Assembly (NCBI GenBank): GCA_002471345.1
Contig: DKPS01000251.1
Location: 1 to 10,898, forward strand
Origin: Saprospiraceae bacterium UBA7328
Lineage (GTDB): Bacteria; Bacteroidota; Bacteroidia; Chitinophagales; Saprospiraceae
Direction: 5' to 3'
DNA: 10,898 nt
Part shown: piece after piece, positions 1-7,020 of the stretch
Layout of the letters: each line of letters opens with the position of its first letter
Numbering within the stretch: position 1 is the stretch's first letter
Notes under the pieces: model-generated
Seen by the model: only the letters and a program-made list of their open reading frames with translations
Told to the model about the DNA's origin: nothing
Databases searched by the model: none
Program-made: the position numbers and the translations under genes

Positions 1-468
1 TCATTTTCCAAATTCTTGAACCAGACTGACAACTTTTACGATGAGTCAATTGCGCATGAATCAGGAAGAATAGGCAGTCATGTAGCTGCAGCATCAGGAA
101 TAACAGCCGTGGGGGTCATCCTTGCCGCAGTGACAAATGGGATGGTTTTCGATATTACTGGAGGAGTGCTTACTGCATTAGGATTTATAGTAGCGGGTGT
201 TACATTAGGGATCAGAAGAAAGAAAATCATTGCAAGTTTTGACGCTGAAATAGAAAAAGGAAGAGCACTTTTTGAAGAAGAAATAAGCGAAAAACTAAAA
301 CAGTATATCACGTCAATTAAGGAGAAAATAAATGCCAATTTTGAAAGATTTGACAATCATTTGAGAAAGGAAAATGAAGACCTATCCCAATTTTCAAGCA
401 GTATTGTTGAGATTCATTCACTCTTAGTAGAAGTGAAAAATGATATCAAGTCCTTTAATCTAGACTAA
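1..468 (+). CDS. C-terminal end of a dynamin-like (dynamin family) membrane GTPase, 5' truncated by window edge
   Basis: The reading frame is open from base 1, so this is the last 155 codons of a longer protein; the TTG at 16 is not a credible start. The visible part has two adjacent hydrophobic segments, about residues 28-47 and 50-70, separated by a short polar turn. A basic cluster (RRKK) follows, then a long charged, probably coiled-coil tail rich in E and K. A paired membrane hairpin followed by a helical tail is how bacterial dynamin-like proteins of Bacteroidota usually end. In that family the missing N-terminal part holds the G domain, and the protein binds and remodels membrane after GTP hydrolysis. 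The GTPase motifs lie outside the window, so the family call rests on the tail alone. The next gene starts 26 bases after the stop on the same strand, suggesting co-transcription. An unrelated coiled-coil membrane protein is the alternative. Confidence 0.6.
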   Translation, partial: SFSKFLNQTDNFYDESIAHESGRIGSHVAAASGITAVGVILAAVTNGMVFDITGGVLTALGFIVAGVTLGIRRKKIIASFDAEIEKGRALFEEEISEKLKQYITSIKEKINANFERFDNHLRKENEDLSQFSSSIVEIHSLLVEVKNDIKSFNLD

Positions 469-493
469 TTGCCAAACTTCAAAACATCACAAC

Positions 494-1381
494 ATGAAAA
501 AAATCATATCAACGCTGATAGTTTTTATCATCCTCCTAATTAGTTTAAATGGACAATCCGATCAAACTACTCAGGTGAAGGTCATTACAAAAGATGGGAA
601 TATAATTACAGGAGAATTGATCAGTGAAACAGATCTAAACATCACGATCCTTTCGGAATCACTTGGCACAATAACATTGTTAAGAAACGATATATCCTCG
701 ATAGATTTTGGTAATACCGAAACAATCAATTCTGAAGAAAACGAAATAGATTATTACAATTCAACTAGGAATCTGGTTTCACCAACAGGCTTTCTGCTCA
801 AGAAAGGACAAAGCTATTATGAAAATATTGGTGTATTCTTTAATTCCTATGCTGTTGGAATTACTGATAATTTTAATGTTGCAGTAGGTGGAGAATTAGC
901 TTCTTTATTATTTGGTGAGCAATTCCCCATTCTTTACGTTTCACCCAAGTTTGGTTTAAACTTTTCAGATCAAGGTGCATGGAGTATTGGGACTACAGTC
1001 TTTACATCTCCCTCCAATGATTTTAGCGGATTTGGTTTTGTTAATACCAGTTTTACATTTGGTAATAGGAATAACAACATCAGCATTGGTACAGGTTTAG
1101 GATTTGATTTCGATGGAGGAGTTAGTGAAAGTATAGTTCCTATTATGATCGGAGGAAATTTTAGACTGTCTCAAAAATTGAGCTTTGTTTCAGACAACTT
1201 TATAATTCTATATAATGATGCCAATGACTCTACGGCGGTATTGTCTTTAGGCCTAAGAATACATTTTGATAATGGAGCAGCACTAAATGCTGCACTGTGG
1301 CGTCCTACGGAGGATTTGAGTGATATCGTTGCACTGCCTTTTATATCTGCTACTATACCTTTAGGAAGAGGGGCCAAATAA
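494..1381 (+). CDS. Exported protein with LSm-like N-terminal segment and beta-barrel-like body, function unknown
   Basis: A 295-residue protein with a clear signal peptide: MKK start, a hydrophobic core to about residue 18, and a likely cut near NG-QSDQ. Residues about 27-72 look like a small SH3/LSm-type barrel (VKVITKDGNIITGEL, then a second strand pair ending LLRNDISSIDF). The rest is rich in alternating hydrophobic and polar residues with many G, N, S and F (YAVGITDNFNVAVGGEL, FTFGNRNNNISIGTGLGF), typical of a beta-barrel or beta-sandwich. The C-terminal strand ends at IPLGRGAK. Many Bacteroidota carry hypothetical proteins with this layout; no enzymatic motif is visible. An outer-membrane or periplasmic location is inferred from the signal peptide and strand pattern. 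It follows the dynamin-like gene by 25 bases with no promoter box between, so the two may act together at the envelope, which is speculation. The start is the ATG directly before the signal peptide. Confidence 0.7.
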   Translation: MKKIISTLIVFIILLISLNGQSDQTTQVKVITKDGNIITGELISETDLNITILSESLGTITLLRNDISSIDFGNTETINSEENEIDYYNSTRNLVSPTGFLLKKGQSYYENIGVFFNSYAVGITDNFNVAVGGELASLLFGEQFPILYVSPKFGLNFSDQGAWSIGTTVFTSPSNDFSGFGFVNTSFTFGNRNNNISIGTGLGFDFDGGVSESIVPIMIGGNFRLSQKLSFVSDNFIILYNDANDSTAVLSLGLRIHFDNGAALNAALWRPTEDLSDIVALPFISATIPLGRGAK

Positions 1382-1427
1382 CACATGGAAAGACAAATGT
1401 CTAAGACTTAAAGCGCATTTCACTGAT

Positions 1428-1467
1428 AATACCGAAAGTTAAGTGATCACTCTTTTTGTTCGGTATT
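1428..1467. terminator. Possible bidirectional terminator: inverted repeat between convergent genes
   Basis: Perfect 9-bp arms AATACCGAA (1428-1436) and TTCGGTATT (1459-1467) enclose a 22-nt loop that itself contains the 10-bp palindrome AGTGATCACT (1442-1451). It lies between the end of the exported-protein gene (stop at 1381) and the convergent desaturase gene, and it includes the desaturase stop codon. The position suits a shared terminator. The loop is large and neither side has a strong T-tract, so termination activity is uncertain. Confidence 0.35.
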
Positions 1468-2476
1468 TCATAAAAGAAATCACCTCGTCATTCGAATTAA
1501 ACTGATTGCCAAGATTCACAAAATTATCAGCAAGCCAGTCGTATCTTTTAAGCATTAGATAAAGCCAAATCTGGAAGTAGTCTATTTTTTCAAAAACTAT
1601 TGCCTTTTGTTTTATGTACTTCTCTATGTTATCCACAAAGTCTTTTGGCATTTCTGTCCAATGTAGATTTGGTCTTATATGATGCCCTATGTGATATCCG
1701 TCATTATAGCATCTTTTATTATAGACACTATTGATACATGTAATGCTATTTTGATAATTATTCTCAGGATTAGACGGATCTATAAAAGCATGCTGAGCCC
1801 AATTCCCCATCATCATCGAAAATCTCACAATGATCATGGGAAGAATAAATACTAACATGGTCGCTCTGAAATTAACAAACAATAACGCAGCACTTAAGAG
1901 AAGAAAAAAGAGTTCTCCTTTTATTGCTCTTCTTCTCAACAAATTTTTATTTGTGTTCTTCAAATATTCCACTAACTCTACTACTCCAACAAATAAAAAT
2001 GACCCAAAATATTTCATAAAATCGACGAAGCTATCCCTCTGATATTTCATCGTAGAGCTTAAGTCATGTTCAAGGTTATTTTCTACATGATGCATTCCTA
2101 TATGATGAGAAAAATAGGTGTCAGGTGACTGCCCCATAAAAGGGCAGAGAACCCATGGTATGAATCTATTCCAAATTTTGTACTGAGGCTTAAAGAAAGG
2201 TCTGTGACTGGTATTGTGCATCATTAAGATGAAAGGGCCAGCATAAAAAATAAGCCCTCCGCCATAGATCACGAAAACACACCACCATAACCAAGAAGTA
2301 TTATCTAGAAAGAATGCCGTAAAAGCTAAAGGAACAAAGGTCAGACTTATCTGAATCATAAAATATATGAAAGGCAGATCCCTTTCGTCATGCAAATACT
2401 TAATAAAGAACCTGCCAAAAGGCCCTGGTATTACTTCTTGTTTTGAAAAATCTGTTACTTCCGCTAATGGCTTCAT
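1439..2476 (-). CDS. Membrane fatty acid desaturase family protein
   Basis: A 345-residue integral membrane protein of the FA_desaturase family (di-iron acyl-lipid or acyl-CoA desaturases and related hydroxylases). The three histidine boxes that bind the two irons are visible: HNTSH at residues 87-91, HHIGMHH at 124-130, and HIGHH at 262-266 with a further His at 272. QHAF near residue 229 adds another likely ligand. Hydrophobic spans lie at about 36-57, 62-85, 187-203 and 205-222, placing the histidines on the cytoplasmic side as in the family. The enzyme would introduce a double bond or hydroxyl into a lipid chain using O2 and an electron donor; the substrate cannot be read from sequence. 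It is transcribed alone, converging on the preceding exported-protein gene and diverging from the oxidoreductase gene. The ATG at 2476 is followed directly by a plausible cytoplasmic N-terminus. A carotenoid or sphingolipid-type relative is possible. Confidence 0.85.
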   Translation of the reverse strand: MKPLAEVTDFSKQEVIPGPFGRFFIKYLHDERDLPFIYFMIQISLTFVPLAFTAFFLDNTSWLWWCVFVIYGGGLIFYAGPFILMMHNTSHRPFFKPQYKIWNRFIPWVLCPFMGQSPDTYFSHHIGMHHVENNLEHDLSSTMKYQRDSFVDFMKYFGSFLFVGVVELVEYLKNTNKNLLRRRAIKGELFFLLLSAALLFVNFRATMLVFILPMIIVRFSMMMGNWAQHAFIDPSNPENNYQNSITCINSVYNKRCYNDGYHIGHHIRPNLHWTEMPKDFVDNIEKYIKQKAIVFEKIDYFQIWLYLMLKRYDWLADNFVNLGNQFNSNDEVISFMKYRTKRVIT

Positions 2477-2496
2477 CCGCTCAATCTAATTGACTA

Positions 2497-2504
2497 CAAA
2501 TGTA
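2497..2504 (-). promoter_or_regulatory. Candidate -7 promoter box for the desaturase gene
   Basis: On the minus strand this reads TACATTTG, an exact match to the Bacteroidota -7 consensus TAnnTTTG, about 20 bases upstream of the desaturase start codon. No TTG-type -33 element is visible at the usual distance, so only half of the promoter is supported. Confidence 0.35.
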
Positions 2505-2686
2505 ATGATAAGATATTTGGCTCATCACTACGATAGCTTAAGCAAACACGATAAGATTTTTATACAGATATAATCTTATTTGATCTGGAATTCTGTAATT
2601 GTGAAATAATTATTAACTGTTATAACTATAAATAAATGATATTCATAGCATCTTAGATATAGAAAAACGGAGTAAAAGTTAGATAA

Positions 2687-3688
2687 ATGAAATCAGTAGT
2701 CGTAGGAAACCCAGGAGGACTAGAAAACTTAGAAATTATAAACAAGGAGAACAACGCTCCAAAAAGTGGTGAGGTAAAAGTCAGGTGGCATGCAACGTCA
2801 CTTAATTATCATGACTACCTGGTGGCAATTGGAGCAATTCCAGTACCTCAAGGTAGAATACCTATGAGTGATGGTGCTGGTGAAATAGTAGAAATAGGAA
2901 GTGATGTACATAAATGGAAAGTAGGAGATAAAGTCATGTCTTTATTTTTTCCAGGATGGATAGATGGCAAACCAGAATTCACAAAAATTGCTGGAGTATC
3001 AGGTGAAACCATAGATGGATATATCACAGAAGAATCTTGTATTTCCCAACAGAGTCTTACAAATATTCCTGAAGGATTTACTTATGCTGAAGCTGCTACA
3101 CTCCCCTGTGCTGGCCTTACCGCTTGGAATGGATTAATGGATACAGGGCAACTCAAATCAGGTCAGACCGTATTGATAGAAGGAAGCGGAGGAATGTCAA
3201 TTTTGGGTCTACAATTTGCTAAGGCTGCTGGTGTAAGAATAATTGCCACTACTTCGTCTGTTGCCAAGGCAGAAAGGCTGAAGGAAATGGGTTGTGAAAT
3301 GGTCTTTAATTATAAAGAAGATCCTAAATGGGGTAAATCTATTTATAAGGCTTGTGGAGGAGTAGATCTAGTATTAGATGTGGGAGGAGGTTCTACAATG
3401 GGACAATCAATTGAAGCTTTAAAAATAGGTGGGACGGCTATTGCTATCGGCATTTTAAGTGGGGGAAGAAAAGGAGAACTTACTTTTCCAAAACTATTCT
3501 TCAAGTTCATAAACATGCACGGTATAGCGGTAGGTAGTCGAGCAATGCAAGAAGAAATGATAAATGCTATAAATATAAATGGCATAAAACCTATCATTGA
3601 TAAATCATTTTCATTTGATCAACTTGCTGACGCATTCAGATACCAAGAAAGTGGACAGCATTTTGGAAAAATAGTTGTTGAATATTAA
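2687..3688 (+). CDS. Zinc-free MDR-superfamily NAD(P)-dependent oxidoreductase (alcohol dehydrogenase/quinone oxidoreductase type)
   Basis: A 333-residue, full-length medium-chain dehydrogenase/reductase. The N-terminal GroES-like domain covers about residues 1-125, with SLNYHD at 38-43, SDGAGEIVEIG at 61-71 and VGDKV at 79-83. The Rossmann domain has its nucleotide-binding turn EGSGGMSILGLQFAKAAG at 165-182 and a second DVGGG at 231-235. The catalytic-zinc cysteine of true alcohol dehydrogenases is replaced (NYHD instead of C-x-x-D), and the four-cysteine structural-zinc loop is missing. This points to the quinone oxidoreductase / enoyl reductase-like branch, often annotated as zinc-dependent alcohol dehydrogenase despite lacking zinc. 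It likely reduces a carbonyl or conjugated double bond with NAD(P)H in the cytoplasm; the substrate is unknown. It is transcribed alone, divergent from the desaturase gene, and no strong promoter box is visible in the 210-bp spacer. Confidence 0.85.
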   Translation: MKSVVVGNPGGLENLEIINKENNAPKSGEVKVRWHATSLNYHDYLVAIGAIPVPQGRIPMSDGAGEIVEIGSDVHKWKVGDKVMSLFFPGWIDGKPEFTKIAGVSGETIDGYITEESCISQQSLTNIPEGFTYAEAATLPCAGLTAWNGLMDTGQLKSGQTVLIEGSGGMSILGLQFAKAAGVRIIATTSSVAKAERLKEMGCEMVFNYKEDPKWGKSIYKACGGVDLVLDVGGGSTMGQSIEALKIGGTAIAIGILSGGRKGELTFPKLFFKFINMHGIAVGSRAMQEEMINAININGIKPIIDKSFSFDQLADAFRYQESGQHFGKIVVEY

Positions 3689-3695
3689 AAGAAGA

Positions 3696-3729
3696 TTTGG
3701 CTCAGGAATACTAAATGTGGTTACTTTTG
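3696..3729 (+). promoter_or_regulatory. Candidate Bacteroidota promoter for the NRDE-family gene
   Basis: TTTG at 3696-3699 and TACTTTTG at 3722-3729 match the -33 (TTTG) and -7 (TAnnTTTG) elements of Bacteroidota housekeeping promoters, separated by 22 bases. Transcription would start near 3736, about 22 bases before the ATG at 3758. The spacing is at the long end of what I would expect, but both boxes match exactly. Confidence 0.5.
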
Positions 3730-3757
3730 GACGCTGCCATATAATGAGTGATTATCT

Positions 3758-4480
3758 ATGTGTACTGTAACCTACATTCCTACAGGATCTGATCAATGTT
3801 TTATTTTTACCTCTAATAGAGATGAGTATCCTTATCGCAATGCGAATGAGTTAATCTCAAAGCAGATCAATAATAAAAAAGTCCTTTATCCGAGAGATGA
3901 AGGCGCCAAAGGAACATGGATAGCAATCTCTGACTCAGATCAATTAGTCTGTATTTTAAACGGTGCATTCACAGCACATACCAGGCGAAACGATTATGTA
4001 AAAAGTAGAGGTATCATGGCATTAGAAATGTTTGAACATATTTCGGCTTCCGATTTCCTGAAAAATTATAGCCTTCGAGGTATTGAGCCATTCACAATGA
4101 TTCTTTATGACAATGGAAAGCTATTTGAATTAAAATGGGATTTCAATTTGAAACATGTTAGAATCCTTGATCCTAATGCTACTCATCTATGGGCATCCAG
4201 TACACTATACCCTGAGGAATGGCAGGAAAAGCGATTGCAATGGTTATCAGATTGGAATGAAAAGCATCCTGACATAGATCAAAAAGCAGTTTTAGATTAT
4301 CATCACAATGCAGGAGAAGGAAACAATCGCTATGATGTCAAAATGTATGTAGAAGGAATAGTACAAACGACAAGCATTACTAGTATTGAGCATTCTGCAG
4401 GTGAGATGGAGCTAAGATTTGAAAACTTGGTTAAAGATTCAGTACAAAGGGACACTGTTCTTTTGCAATCTAAAATTTAG
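3758..4480 (+). CDS. NRDE family protein (TANGO2-like)
   Basis: A 240-residue protein beginning MCTVTY and carrying the family-naming NRDE motif at residues 20-23 within FTSNRDEYPYR. Later family features include GTWIAISDSDQLVCILNGAF at about 53-72. The conserved Cys at position 2 and the N-terminal strand pattern suggest an Ntn-hydrolase-like fold in which Cys2 would be exposed after removal of Met; that is family-level inference, and the biochemical role of bacterial members is unsettled. The eukaryotic relative TANGO2 is linked to lipid, haem or Golgi homeostasis. The start is firm because the MC start is conserved in the family. No signal peptide is visible, so it is probably cytoplasmic. 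It has its own upstream promoter-like boxes and converges on ffh with an 11-bp tail overlap. Confidence 0.85.
   Translation: MCTVTYIPTGSDQCFIFTSNRDEYPYRNANELISKQINNKKVLYPRDEGAKGTWIAISDSDQLVCILNGAFTAHTRRNDYVKSRGIMALEMFEHISASDFLKNYSLRGIEPFTMILYDNGKLFELKWDFNLKHVRILDPNATHLWASSTLYPEEWQEKRLQWLSDWNEKHPDIDQKAVLDYHHNAGEGNNRYDVKMYVEGIVQTTSITSIEHSAGEMELRFENLVKDSVQRDTVLLQSKI
4470..4480. other. Palindromic tail-to-tail overlap holding both stop codons
   Basis: The 11-bp inverted repeat CTAAAATTTAG contains the TAG stop of the NRDE gene (plus strand, 4478-4480) and the TAG stop of ffh (minus strand, 4470-4472). The genes therefore share their last three codons plus two bases in opposite orientation. No G+C-rich terminator hairpin is visible next to it. 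Confidence 0.9.
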
Positions 4481-5816
4481 GACCTCCTTGTTGCTGTAAA
4501 TTCTGCATCATGTTTTGCATATTATTTCCTTTGCTCATCATCTTCATCATCTTACGCATCTGATCAAATTGTTTGATAAACATATTGATCTCATGTATAT
4601 CTCTACCGCAACCATTAGAAATACGTCTTTTTCTGCTCATATTTAGCAATTCTGGATTTCGTCTTTCATCTGGGGTCATTGAGAAAATTATAGATTCCAC
4701 TTTATCAAAAGCAGAATCATCAACATCCAAATTTTTGGTCATTTTATTCATACCAGGGATCATGCCCATGAGACTCTTCAGATCTCCCATCTTTTTTATC
4801 TGCTCTATCTGTTTTAAGAAGTCATTGAAATCAAATTTGTTCTTTTTGATCTTCTTTTCTAGCTTCTTTGCCTCTACTTCATCATATTGGTCCTGGGCCC
4901 TCTCTACGAATGAAATTATATCACCCATCCCTAGAATTCTTTGAGCCATCCGTTCTGGATAGAACATGTCCAAGGCATCTAATTTTTCACCTGTGGAAAT
5001 AAACTTGATGGGTTTACCGACAGTATACTTCACGGACAGTGCTGCCCCACCTCTACTATCTCCATCGAGCTTAGTAAGTACCACGCCATTATAATCAATG
5101 ACTTCATTAAAAGCCGCAGCCGTATTAACTGCATCCTGACCAGTCATAGAATCTACCACAAAAAGAGTTTCATCAGGCTCTATTCCTTTCTTGATCTTAC
5201 TGATTTCATCCATCATATGCTCATCAATGGCAAGTCGACCTGCAGTATCCACAATTACTACATCATATTTTTCTTCTGAAGCATGGACCAACGCATTTTG
5301 AGCAATTTCAACAGGGTTATTGTTTCCTACCTCTTTGTACACAGGTACTCCAATTTGCTCTCCAAGTACACCCAATTGATCAATAGCAGCAGGTCTGTAT
5401 ACATCACAAGCCACTAGTAGAGGCTTTTTATTCTTTTTGGCTTTTAGATATTTGGCCAACTTTCCAGAGAAAGTTGTTTTTCCAGATCCTTGAAGGCCTG
5501 CAATCAATATCACTGAAGGATTACCATTGAGGTTGATACCTTCAGCAGTACCTCCCATTAAAGCCGTCATCTCCTCCATGACTATTTTCACCATGAGTTC
5601 TCCTGGCTTCACTGCTTTTAGAACATTTCTAGTTCCTAGGGCTTGATCCTTTATTTTATCAGTAAATTCCTTGGCAATCTTATAATTAACATCAGCTCCG
5701 ACTAATGCTCTTCTTATTTCCTTTATAGATTGAGCAATGTTTACTTCCGTTAACCTGCCATCTCCTTTGATATTCTTAAATGCAGATTCTAATTTCCCAC
5801 TGAGACTATCGAACAT
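4470..5816 (-). CDS. ffh: Signal recognition particle protein Ffh (SRP54 GTPase)
   Basis: The 448-residue product is full length for Ffh, the cytoplasmic SRP GTPase that binds 4.5S RNA and signal sequences and delivers ribosomes to FtsY at the membrane. The N domain spans about residues 1-88. The G domain has GLQGSGKTT (107-115, P-loop), DVYRPAA (138-144), DTAGR (190-194), TKLDGDSRGGA (248-258) and the closing STGEKLD (274-280). The methionine-rich M domain covers about 328-448, with the RNA-binding helix-turn-helix around SRKRRISNGCGRD (394-406) and a Met-rich tail (MRKMMKMM and following). The usual Gly-Ser-Gly of the RNA-binding turn is Gly-Cys-Gly here. The gene stands alone, with a promoter-like box just upstream, and its 3' end overlaps the convergent NRDE gene by 11 bp. 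It is expected to be essential and constitutively expressed. Confidence 0.97.
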   Translation of the reverse strand: MFDSLSGKLESAFKNIKGDGRLTEVNIAQSIKEIRRALVGADVNYKIAKEFTDKIKDQALGTRNVLKAVKPGELMVKIVMEEMTALMGGTAEGINLNGNPSVILIAGLQGSGKTTFSGKLAKYLKAKKNKKPLLVACDVYRPAAIDQLGVLGEQIGVPVYKEVGNNNPVEIAQNALVHASEEKYDVVIVDTAGRLAIDEHMMDEISKIKKGIEPDETLFVVDSMTGQDAVNTAAAFNEVIDYNGVVLTKLDGDSRGGAALSVKYTVGKPIKFISTGEKLDALDMFYPERMAQRILGMGDIISFVERAQDQYDEVEAKKLEKKIKKNKFDFNDFLKQIEQIKKMGDLKSLMGMIPGMNKMTKNLDVDDSAFDKVESIIFSMTPDERRNPELLNMSRKRRISNGCGRDIHEINMFIKQFDQMRKMMKMMSKGNNMQNMMQNLQQQGGPKF

Positions 5817-5836
5817 CTTTTACTATTAATTTTTGA

Positions 5837-5869
5837 CAAATATATGATACCATAGGATCACTTGGACAA
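5837..5869 (-). promoter_or_regulatory. Candidate ffh promoter
   Basis: Reading the minus strand, TTG (5869-5867) is followed after 22 bases by TATATTTG (5844-5837), an exact Bacteroidota -7 box TAnnTTTG. Predicted transcription start is near 5830, giving a leader of roughly a dozen bases before the ATG at 5816. The same 22-base spacing occurs at the NRDE promoter. Confidence 0.55.
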
Positions 5870-5973
5870 TAAATTAGGGCTCTATTTCTTTTATCTCAAG
5901 ACTTAGTATTAAAATGACTAAATCTTCATTTATTTTTTAATTTTCAAGTCAAATCATTTACGCATTGCCATTC

Positions 5974-6567
5974 ATGAAATACATAAGTACCATTATATTT
6001 TTTTCAGGTCTACTCACATTCATATTTTTTGGAGAAGGTGAAATTCATTCAAAAAATAAAATAGATTCGATTAACGAGTCATCAATAGTTAACACTGTCA
6101 TCGATCAATACAAAGGAGTTAAAATCTATTTAAATGGATCAATTTCTAAAAATCATGGTAGAAACTTAACAAAAGATGGATACAATTTGGGGCTAAAATG
6201 GCAATGCGTTGAATTTGTAAAGCGTTTTTACTTTTTGAATTACGAGCACAAAATGCCTGATACATATGGTCATGCTAAAGACTTTTTTGATAAAAATGTG
6301 AAGTCTGGTTGGAATAGTAGAAGAGCAATGACCCAATATGTAAATGGTAGTAAAAAAAGCCCAAAAGTAGATATGATCCTAGTTTTTGACCGCAATAATC
6401 TAAATCCTTTTGGCCATATTGCCATCATATCAGAAGTGAAAAGAGAGTCGATTACCATCGCACAACAAAATTGGGGAACCCAAACCAGAATGCAATTACC
6501 AATAAAAGTTAACAATAACCAATATTTTATAGATCATCCTGATGTTTTAGGCTGGTTATCTTTATAA
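5974..6567 (+). CDS. Exported CHAP-domain amidase/peptidase, glutathionylspermidine-amidase-like
   Basis: Numbered from the ATG at 5974, the product is 197 residues; a TTG nine bases earlier is in frame, but the ATG begins a typical signal peptide (MKYISTIIFFSGLLTFIFFG). The mature part is a CHAP (NlpC/P60-type papain-like) domain. WQCVEFVKRFYFLNY at 76-90 carries the nucleophile Cys78, and FGHIAIISEV at 147-156 carries the catalytic His148. The surrounding pattern (KWQCVEFVKRF, then GHIAII, then IAQQNWG) resembles the amidase domain of glutathionylspermidine synthetase/amidase more than phage endolysins. Such enzymes cut amide bonds, in peptidoglycan cross-bridges or in glutathionylspermidine; export favours a cell-wall or extracellular target here. 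The position where relatives carry a Glu (AEQN) is Gln164. The gene stands alone, with no clear promoter box upstream. Confidence 0.8.
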   Translation: MKYISTIIFFSGLLTFIFFGEGEIHSKNKIDSINESSIVNTVIDQYKGVKIYLNGSISKNHGRNLTKDGYNLGLKWQCVEFVKRFYFLNYEHKMPDTYGHAKDFFDKNVKSGWNSRRAMTQYVNGSKKSPKVDMILVFDRNNLNPFGHIAIISEVKRESITIAQQNWGTQTRMQLPIKVNNNQYFIDHPDVLGWLSL

Positions 6568-6591
6568 ATTCTCAACTCACTTCATTGTCAA

Positions 6592-6884
6592 ATGACAAGC
6601 TTTCTAATTTTCAATTGCTTAATTCTCTGTCTATTGATTCCTTTGAACTCATCTGGCCAATAACTTTTGAAAGACCCAAAGTAGGATTTGGAATCCAGCA
6701 TGAAATATCTGCTCACCAAGAAATCGATTAGATAAGATATCCAAGCAAAACTAATCCCCGATTTGTAAATTGTGTGATTATAAATGAAGAATTCATTGAA
6801 AATGAAGCTGTAACAACTCGTTGTTTCTATTGCCTTCTGATTTTAAGATTGAAAAAAAGATACAATCCGAATTATTTACCATGA
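6592..6884 (+). pseudogene. Possible decayed gene for a secreted protein (signal-peptide remnant plus out-of-frame fragments)
   Basis: The 453-base stretch 6568-7020 has no intact gene. An ATG at 6592 opens a 23-codon signal-peptide-like sequence (MTSFLIFNC..LNSSGQ) that ends at TAA 6661-6663. In another frame (codon phase of 6660) a protein-like run ITFERPKVGFGIQHE continues to TAG 6729-6731. The same frame then resumes from 6732 for 50 codons (RYPSKTNPRFVNCVIINEEF...) before TGA 6882-6884. One frameshift plus one stop would therefore separate the signal peptide from about 74 codons. Further short open pieces follow to about 6960, including a hairpin at 6907-6945. I cannot name a family. The alternative is noncoding DNA in which the signal peptide arises by chance from T-rich sequence; the second frame is also open upstream to 6543, which weakens the pseudogene reading. 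Confidence 0.35.
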
Positions 6885-6906
6885 TCTCATTAAAGAAGAT
6901 CTAGGT

Positions 6907-6945
6907 CGTGCTCTTAGGAAAAATAGTGAATGACAAGAGGGCACG
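6907..6945. other. Stem-loop in the gene-free stretch
   Basis: CGTGCTCTT (6907-6915) can pair as RNA with the segment around GAGGGCACG (6937-6945), giving a nine-pair stem with two G-U wobbles and a loop of about 21 bases. It is more G+C-rich than its surroundings and lies about 75 bases past the stop of the minus-strand surface-protein gene. No T-tract follows on either strand, so a terminator is possible but not shown. Confidence 0.25.
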
Positions 6946-7020
6946 GTGAAAAATGATGGACAAGATGGATAGAACTGATCAAAAGGCATAAATGATCCTT
7001 AAATTCCTTATTGCTTCGAA

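Noticed and set aside
16..18. TTG as the start of the first gene
   Set aside because: The frame is open to base 1 and the product looks like the tail of a longer protein, so the gene begins outside the window.
78..356. Minus-strand open frame opposite the dynamin-like tail
   Set aside because: It lies wholly opposite a convincing coding frame and shows no family pattern; an antisense shadow. The same applies to 1171-1386, 3343-3597, 6270-6515 (minus) and 1830-2042, 4573-4944, 8513-8719, 9019-9243 (plus).
5965..5967. TTG start for the CHAP gene
   Set aside because: An in-frame ATG nine bases later directly begins a standard lysine-plus-hydrophobic signal peptide.
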